64,000 nt of DNA from an uncultured Eubacteriales bacterium (GTDB lineage Bacteria; Bacillota; Clostridia; Oscillospirales; CAG-272), in assembly GCA_934486825.1 (NCBI GenBank), contig CAKSQF010000010.1, forward strand, positions 1 through 64,000, in the 5' to 3' direction. Under the pieces are notes generated by a model, which was given only the letters and a program-made list of their open reading frames with translations, ran no database searches and was not told where the DNA came from. Position numbers and translations under genes: made by a program. Positions 59,514 through 64,000 of this stretch are shown here, piece by piece (within the stretch, counting starts at the first letter, position 1; the number at the start of each line of letters is the position of its first letter).

Positions 59514-60614
59514 TTACCTCCTTCCGGAGAACAGCGGTCGGTAATCATCACCGTCGTCGTCTGTTTCTTCCGCAATGTTTTCGCGATTGCTTCGGGCAGT
59601 GTCGGTTTTATTGTTCGACACCGATTTTTTCTGCGGCGGTGGAGCCGCTTTTTCCTTCTGCTTTTTTTGTGTTGAGCCCGTGTCCGAGCGTGTAAGACCT
59701 ATAAATATTTCTTCAAGTGTCGGTTCTTTCATATGCATCTCTATAAGAGGGCAACGTGCGTCGGCGAAAATACGGAATACCGATTCGCGTATGTCGCGTT
59801 CTCCCGACAGCAACAGCTCAGCTGTGCTTTCGTTTCCGCTGATTTTTACGCTGCAGCGTGTCACACCGGGCAGTCCCGCCGTCAGTTGCCTCATTTTCTG
59901 TTCCGAAATCCCTTTTGCCGTAACCGTTAGGGTTTTGCCTATTGAAAAACTGTTTTTCACGGCATCGATCGTGCCGTTTGCAATCAGATGTCCGTTCGAT
60001 ATAATTATCAGATTGTCGCAAAGCTCGGACACCTCGGATAAAATGTGACTTGAAAAAACCACGGTTGAGTTTTTACAGAGTTTTGAAATCAGAACTCTGA
60101 TCTCAACCACCTGTTTCGGATCAAGCCCGGATGTCGGTTCATCCAGAATGATGATTTCCGGGTTTGCGATGATTGCCTGCGCAATCCCGACCCGCTGGCT
60201 GTATCCTTTTGACAGTGTCGATATTACCTGATTCTCGACATCGGCAATGTCGGTTGCAAGCTCGGCTTTTCTGACAGCACTGTGAAGCTCAGATGATCCG
60301 ATCCCCTTTGCCGATCCCACGAAGCACAGATATTCCCTGACCGTCAGTTCCCCGTACAGAGGAGGATTTTCGGGCAGATATCCGATGTGAGAGCGTGCCG
60401 CAATCGGGTCGGAGATCATGTCATGCCCGCAGATTTCAATACTGCCCGAGGTAGGGGCAAGCGCTCCCGAAATCATGTTGAGCGTCGTGGTTTTCCCGGC
60501 ACCGTTCGCACCGAGAAAACCGTATATATGCCCCGGTTCAACCCTGAAACTCAGTCCTTCAACTGCGTAACGATCGCCGGTGTATTTTTTTGACAGGTTG
60601 TATACTTCAAGCAT
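59514..60614 (-). CDS. ABC transporter ATPase (GldA-like) with hydrophilic tail
   Basis: A 366-residue ATPase: GANGAGKTT (Walker A), LSKGYSQRVGIAQAI (signature variant), IIILDEPTSGLDP (Walker B) and SSHILSEVSELCD. The DUF4162-like C-terminal domain is followed by a 55-residue charged tail (QKKQKEKAAPPPQKKS...TDDDGDDYRP). ATG 60614 (MLEVYNLSKKY) is the start; the longer frame adds a non-conserved segment. First gene of the operon; the promoter must lie in 60615-60700 and is not obvious. Confidence 0.92.
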   Translation of the reverse strand: MLEVYNLSKKYTGDRYAVEGLSFRVEPGHIYGFLGANGAGKTTTLNMISGALAPTSGSIEICGHDMISDPIAARSHIGYLPENPPLYGELTVREYLCFVGSAKGIGSSELHSAVRKAELATDIADVENQVISTLSKGYSQRVGIAQAIIANPEIIILDEPTSGLDPKQVVEIRVLISKLCKNSTVVFSSHILSEVSELCDNLIIISNGHLIANGTIDAVKNSFSIGKTLTVTAKGISEQKMRQLTAGLPGVTRCSVKISGNESTAELLLSGERDIRESVFRIFADARCPLIEMHMKEPTLEEIFIGLTRSDTGSTQKKQKEKAAPPPQKKSVSNNKTDTARSNRENIAEETDDDGDDYRPLFSGRR

Positions 60615-60708
60615 GGAAAACCTCAGAATAAAAATCTTTCCTATCAATTATAGCAGATAAACGATTTTCATACAATGAATTTTTTGTAAATTATAGAACC
60701 GATTATTT

Positions 60709-60738
60709 CTGTCAATATACCGACCCTGTAAATATAAT
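60709..60738 (+). promoter_or_regulatory. Probable promoter of feoAB
   Basis: CTGTCA, an 18-base spacer and TATAAT (60733-60738), 51 bases before ATG 60790. I see no clear Fur box. Confidence 0.5.
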
Positions 60739-60789
60739 GGTAACAGAGTCATACCTGTCTGATAAGTCGATAATCGAAAGGAAGAAAAA

Positions 60790-61071
60790 ATGAACGAAAA
60801 GATATATACAGGGTACGAAAATAATATTGCAGAATCGGAGCAGATAACTCTTTTTGATCTTTGCGTCGGGCAAAAGGGGAAGATACTTGACGTTTTTCTC
60901 GAAGATAATATGAGAAGGCGGGTCAGTGATCTCGGGATGTCAAGAGGAACGCCGGTTAAATGCTACGCATATGCCCCTACGGGAGATCCGGGTGCTTATG
61001 AGGTCAGAGGAAGCGTGATCGCACTCAGACGGGACGATGCCGCAAAAATAATCGTGGAGCCGTGGATATGA
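60790..61071 (+). CDS. feoA: FeoA domain protein
   Basis: A 93-residue SH3-like FeoA protein. The N-terminal 20 residues are extra; the FeoA core (QITLFDLCVGQKGKILDVF..., RRRVSDLGMSRGTPVKCYAYAPTGDP, YEVRGSVIALRRDDAAKIIV) is complete. It supports ferrous iron uptake by FeoB. AAAGGAAG lies 7 bases upstream of the ATG. It overlaps feoB by ATGA. Confidence 0.92.
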   Translation: MNEKIYTGYENNIAESEQITLFDLCVGQKGKILDVFLEDNMRRRVSDLGMSRGTPVKCYAYAPTGDPGAYEVRGSVIALRRDDAAKIIVEPWI

Positions 61072-63143
61072 AAGAAAAAACAGACAGAACGAACATAAAA
61101 ATAGCTCTGGCGGGCAATCCCAATGTCGGTAAAAGCACGCTTTTCAACGCACTTACCGGAATGCATCAGCATACGGGTAACTGGTCCGGAAAGACGGTAG
61201 CAACAGCAAAAGGCGAGTTTGAATCCGGAAGATGCAGATGTGAGATAACAGATCTGCCGGGGACCTATTCGCTGTACGCTCATTCGGATGAGGAAAAAGC
61301 CGCGAGAGACTATATCTGTTTTTGCAGGTCGGATAAGACGCTGGTTGTTGCCGACGGGTCGTCGCTTGAACGTAATCTGATACTTGCACTCGGTGTTTGC
61401 GAAGCTGTTGACAATGTCGTTCTGGCAGTGAATCTCATGGATGAAGCCGAGCGTAACGGAGTGTTGATAAATTTTGACAGGCTGTCGGAGAGAATTGGTG
61501 TCCGCGTGCTTGCAACCGCCGCAAGATCGGGGCGTGGTATTGATAAACTGAAAAAAACACTTATCGACGATAAATACCGCTCGGAAAAGCTCAGAATCAA
61601 CTACCCGAAGGCAGAAGCGGCAATATCGGTTGTTGAACAAAAGATCAGATGTATCGGAAAATTCGGAGATTTTTCCCCTCGCTGGCTTGCAATAAAATTT
61701 ATAGAAAACGATCTTGAATTTGTTTCGGAGATAGCGTCTGCCTGCGGTTTCGGTTCCGATGAGCTTCTTGACATCGACAGTGCACTTACGGAGGCAGCCG
61801 AACTTCTCGGAAAAGAGGAAATTGCGTTTGAAAAAGCCGGGGACTATTTTTCGCAGTGTATAGTCGATCTGTGCGAATCGATCGCGCGCGACTGCGTTGA
61901 AAGAAAGAGTACGGAAAAAAGAACGATAACCGAAAGGCTTGATAAAATCCTTATCGGGAAATATACCGCTTTTCCGTTTATGATAATCTTTTTCACCGCG
62001 CTTCTCTGGATAAGTGCTGTCGGTGCAAACTACCCGTCGGAGTTGCTTGCACGCCTGTTTGCCCGCGGAGGCGAAAGTCTCGCGCAGTTGATGTCCGGTC
62101 TGCCGTATTGGATAACCGGACCTCTTCTTGACGGAGTATATCTTGTCCTTACATGGGTAGTATCGGTGATGCTACCGCCGATGGCAATATTCTTTCCGCT
62201 GTTTACACTTGCGGAGGATTTCGGACTTCTGCCGAGAATATCATTCAATCTTGATTCGTCATTCAGACGTGCCGGTACATGCGGAAAACAGTCTTTGACA
62301 ATGTGTATGGGACTCGGGTGCAACTGTACCGGGATTGTAGGTTCGAGAATTATCGATTCCGAACGGGAAAAAATTATTTCGGTCGTCACGAACAGCTTTG
62401 TCCCGTGCAATGGCAGAATACCGCTCCTGATATCGATAGCAACCGTGTTTTTCGCATCCGGGGCGGGCAGCCTTTTCTCTTCATTTGCCGTATCCGCGGC
62501 ACTGCTCGGTTCGCTGATAGTGTCGGTTGCGGTAACTTTGGTTGTTTCGCTTGTTTTGTCACACACCGTTCTCAAGGGTAAAAGATCCTCGTTTGCACTT
62601 GAGCTTCCGCCATACAGGAAACCGAAGTTCGGGGAAGTATTTGTGAGATCAATTGCGGACAGGACACTGTTTGTGCTTGGCAGATCGGTAGCCATTGCCG
62701 CTCCCGCCGGACTTGTTATATGGCTTCTGGCAAATCTGACGCTGAAGGATGTATCGCTTCTTTCATATATTACGTCGGCACTTGATCCGATAGGCAGATT
62801 GTTTGGCATGGACGGAGTAATTGTTGCCGCCTTTATCCTCGGTATTCCCGCAAATGAGATCGTTTTGCCGATAATACTCATGTGCTACGGCGGCGGAAAA
62901 ATACTTGAAAGTACACCCTCCGTTCTTTCACTCGGACAGATACTCACATCCAACGGCTGGACGATCAGAACAGCGGTCTGTACGATGATATTCTGCATTT
63001 TTCATTTTCCGTGCGCAACGGCGATTTTTACCGTGGCAAAGGAAACCGGCAGGGTAAAGTATACACTTACATCGGTAATATTACCGCTTGTTACCGGATG
63101 TATACTCTGCTTTATTGTCTCGTTTTTGATGAGTTTGTCGTGA
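61068..63143 (+). CDS. feoB: Ferrous iron transporter FeoB
   Basis: A 691-residue FeoB. The N-terminal G domain has GNPNVGKST (G1), DLPGTYSLY (G3) and NLMDEAE (G4-like). A helical GDI region (about 175-280) is followed by the membrane channel with the Gate motifs (GKQSLTMCMGLGCNCTGIVGSRII and GIPANEIVLPIILMCYGG). ATG 61068 overlaps the feoA stop; a GTG two codons earlier is less likely. Fe(II) uptake is driven with GTP hydrolysis. Confidence 0.95.
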   Translation: MKEKTDRTNIKIALAGNPNVGKSTLFNALTGMHQHTGNWSGKTVATAKGEFESGRCRCEITDLPGTYSLYAHSDEEKAARDYICFCRSDKTLVVADGSSLERNLILALGVCEAVDNVVLAVNLMDEAERNGVLINFDRLSERIGVRVLATAARSGRGIDKLKKTLIDDKYRSEKLRINYPKAEAAISVVEQKIRCIGKFGDFSPRWLAIKFIENDLEFVSEIASACGFGSDELLDIDSALTEAAELLGKEEIAFEKAGDYFSQCIVDLCESIARDCVERKSTEKRTITERLDKILIGKYTAFPFMIIFFTALLWISAVGANYPSELLARLFARGGESLAQLMSGLPYWITGPLLDGVYLVLTWVVSVMLPPMAIFFPLFTLAEDFGLLPRISFNLDSSFRRAGTCGKQSLTMCMGLGCNCTGIVGSRIIDSEREKIISVVTNSFVPCNGRIPLLISIATVFFASGAGSLFSSFAVSAALLGSLIVSVAVTLVVSLVLSHTVLKGKRSSFALELPPYRKPKFGEVFVRSIADRTLFVLGRSVAIAAPAGLVIWLLANLTLKDVSLLSYITSALDPIGRLFGMDGVIVAAFILGIPANEIVLPIILMCYGGGKILESTPSVLSLGQILTSNGWTIRTAVCTMIFCIFHFPCATAIFTVAKETGRVKYTLTSVILPLVTGCILCFIVSFLMSLS

Positions 63144-63190
63144 AAAAGCGGCATATGTCAACCGATTTTAAAAAAATATAATAAAAACGA

Positions 63191-63219
63191 TTGACACAGA
63201 CCGTAAAAAGTGTTAGAAT
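63191..63219 (+). promoter_or_regulatory. Sigma-A promoter of the MscS-like gene
   Basis: A consensus TTGACA (63191-63196), a 17-base spacer and TAGAAT (63214-63219), 31 bases before ATG 63251. Confidence 0.75.
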
Positions 63220-63250
63220 ACATTATCCGAATATAAGTGGGGGTAGTGTA

Positions 63251-64000
63251 ATGTTACAGACAATATTGACATGGTGTGCGTCGGCGGGAATAAAACTTGT
63301 GATAGCTGCCGCAATTACGATCCTTGGATGGATTTTTACAACAAAAATCGCAAACGCAATACGCAATTCAAAGAGACTGGTGAAGCTTGATAAAACAGCT
63401 GCAAACTTTATTTCAAACGCATGTAATGTCGGGATGAAGACGCTGATTCTCGTGATAGCAATATCGGTTGTCGGAATACCTATGGCATCGGTTGTTGCCG
63501 TCCTTGCGACAGCGGGCGCCGCTATCGGTCTTGCTCTTCAGGGCGGACTTTCCAATATAGCCGGCGGAATACTTATTCTGATATTCAAGCCGTTCAAGCT
63601 CGGCGATTATATCACAGCCGACGGTGAGTCCGGTACGGTTACCGACATAAATATTTTTTATACGACGCTCAAAACCGTCGATAATAAAACGGTTCTCCTT
63701 CCGAACGGAGCAGTGTCGGGTAATAAAGTGGTAAACCTTTCTTCCGAACCGCTCAGGAGAGTTGATTTTGAGTTCACCGTTGATTACGGTACAAACACAA
63801 ACGGTGTTATGGCACTGCTTGAAAGAATCGGAAAGAACAACGAGATGGTGCTTGACGATCCCAAGGTTTCCACAATGATAGGCGGATACAATGAAAAGGG
63901 AATTGTAATATACCTGAGAGTATGGTGCAAGAGCGCGGATTACTGGGATGTATTCTTTGATGTAAATAAGACGGTCAAGGAAGAATTCGAACGCTATGAT
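63251..64000 (+). CDS. MscS family mechanosensitive channel, partial
   Basis: 250 codons are visible before the right edge cuts the gene. Two or three membrane segments lead into the pore helix (VLATAGAAIGLALQGGLSNIAGG) and the beta domain (FKLGDYITADGESGTVTDINIFYT, VLLPNGAVSGNKVVNLS), all characteristic of small MscS channels that release solutes in hypo-osmotic shock. GGGGGTAG precedes the ATG by about six bases. Confidence 0.93.
   Translation, partial: MLQTILTWCASAGIKLVIAAAITILGWIFTTKIANAIRNSKRLVKLDKTAANFISNACNVGMKTLILVIAISVVGIPMASVVAVLATAGAAIGLALQGGLSNIAGGILILIFKPFKLGDYITADGESGTVTDINIFYTTLKTVDNKTVLLPNGAVSGNKVVNLSSEPLRRVDFEFTVDYGTNTNGVMALLERIGKNNEMVLDDPKVSTMIGGYNEKGIVIYLRVWCKSADYWDVFFDVNKTVKEEFERYD

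Noticed and set aside
62030..62881. 283-residue minus-strand frame opposite feoB
   Set aside because: Antisense shadow of the FeoB channel domain.
1..64000. CRISPR array, rRNA operon, insertion sequence or tmRNA
   Set aside because: No regularly spaced repeats, rRNA motifs, transposase motifs or tmRNA-like structure were seen anywhere in the window.

Overview
The window looks like a chromosomal stretch of an endospore-forming, low-to-moderate GC Clostridia (Oscillospirales/Christensenellales-like; the genus cannot be read from sequence alone). Support for this: a GerA/SpoVAF germination protein, dipicolinate synthase subunits DpaA and DpaB, two NodB deacetylases of the PdaA kind, a glucoside PTS, a Clostridia-type integrative conjugative element (ICE), and sigma-A promoters with 17-bp spacers.

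Layout. 1-5616 is the end of an ICE on the minus strand: a TrbL-like membrane protein, small DNA-binding and accessory proteins, a DUF4314 protein and an ArdA-like antirestriction protein. It abuts a tRNA-Arg(ACG) gene at 5845-5920, a plausible integration site. The element is rearranged at about 1050-1400. 5976-12119 holds a BspA-type LRR membrane protein, the GerA/SpoVAF protein, citrate synthase, an orphan response regulator and dpaAB. 12192-24201 (minus) runs comEC, a giant NdvB-like protein, a pair of M16 peptidase homologues, lgt and folD. 24302-29908 (plus) has a DUF6106 protein, two polysaccharide deacetylases, a beta-glucoside PTS and a GH1 6-phospho-beta-glucosidase, facing an XRE-TPR regulator. 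31023-36866 is one operon: two ABC exporters with zinc-ribbon N-terminal extensions, a DUF1854 protein between them, and a possible nuclease. 37138-45149 carries envelope-glycan functions (DPM-like GT2, phosphodiester glycosidase, PIG-L deacetylase, YfhO) with RqcH and a GNAT enzyme among them. 45235-48427 has a NUDIX protein, small proteins, a THUMP RNA methyltransferase and a YbaK deacylase. 48476-54020 (minus) has a family-4 UDG, two related membrane proteins and secA. 54166 is trmL. 54670-60614 (minus) has a Gld-type ABC system with GldG and DUF4340 proteins, followed by an HprK-like kinase / PqqD / S26-peptidase cassette with its own promoter and palindromic operator. 60790-63143 is feoAB, and a MscS-family channel runs off the right end.

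Most unusual items: (i) the 1746-residue NdvB-like protein keeps the cyclic-glucan-synthase architecture in an uninterrupted frame but appears to have lost its catalytic motifs, and its ribosome binding site lies in a 15-bp hairpin; (ii) the HprK-like/PqqD/S26 trio resembles RiPP-type tailoring genes but has no visible precursor or cyclase; (iii) the ABC-DUF1854-ABC-nuclease operon; (iv) a terminator whose stem is made of the last codons of two convergent genes. No CRISPR array, rRNA or insertion sequence was seen.
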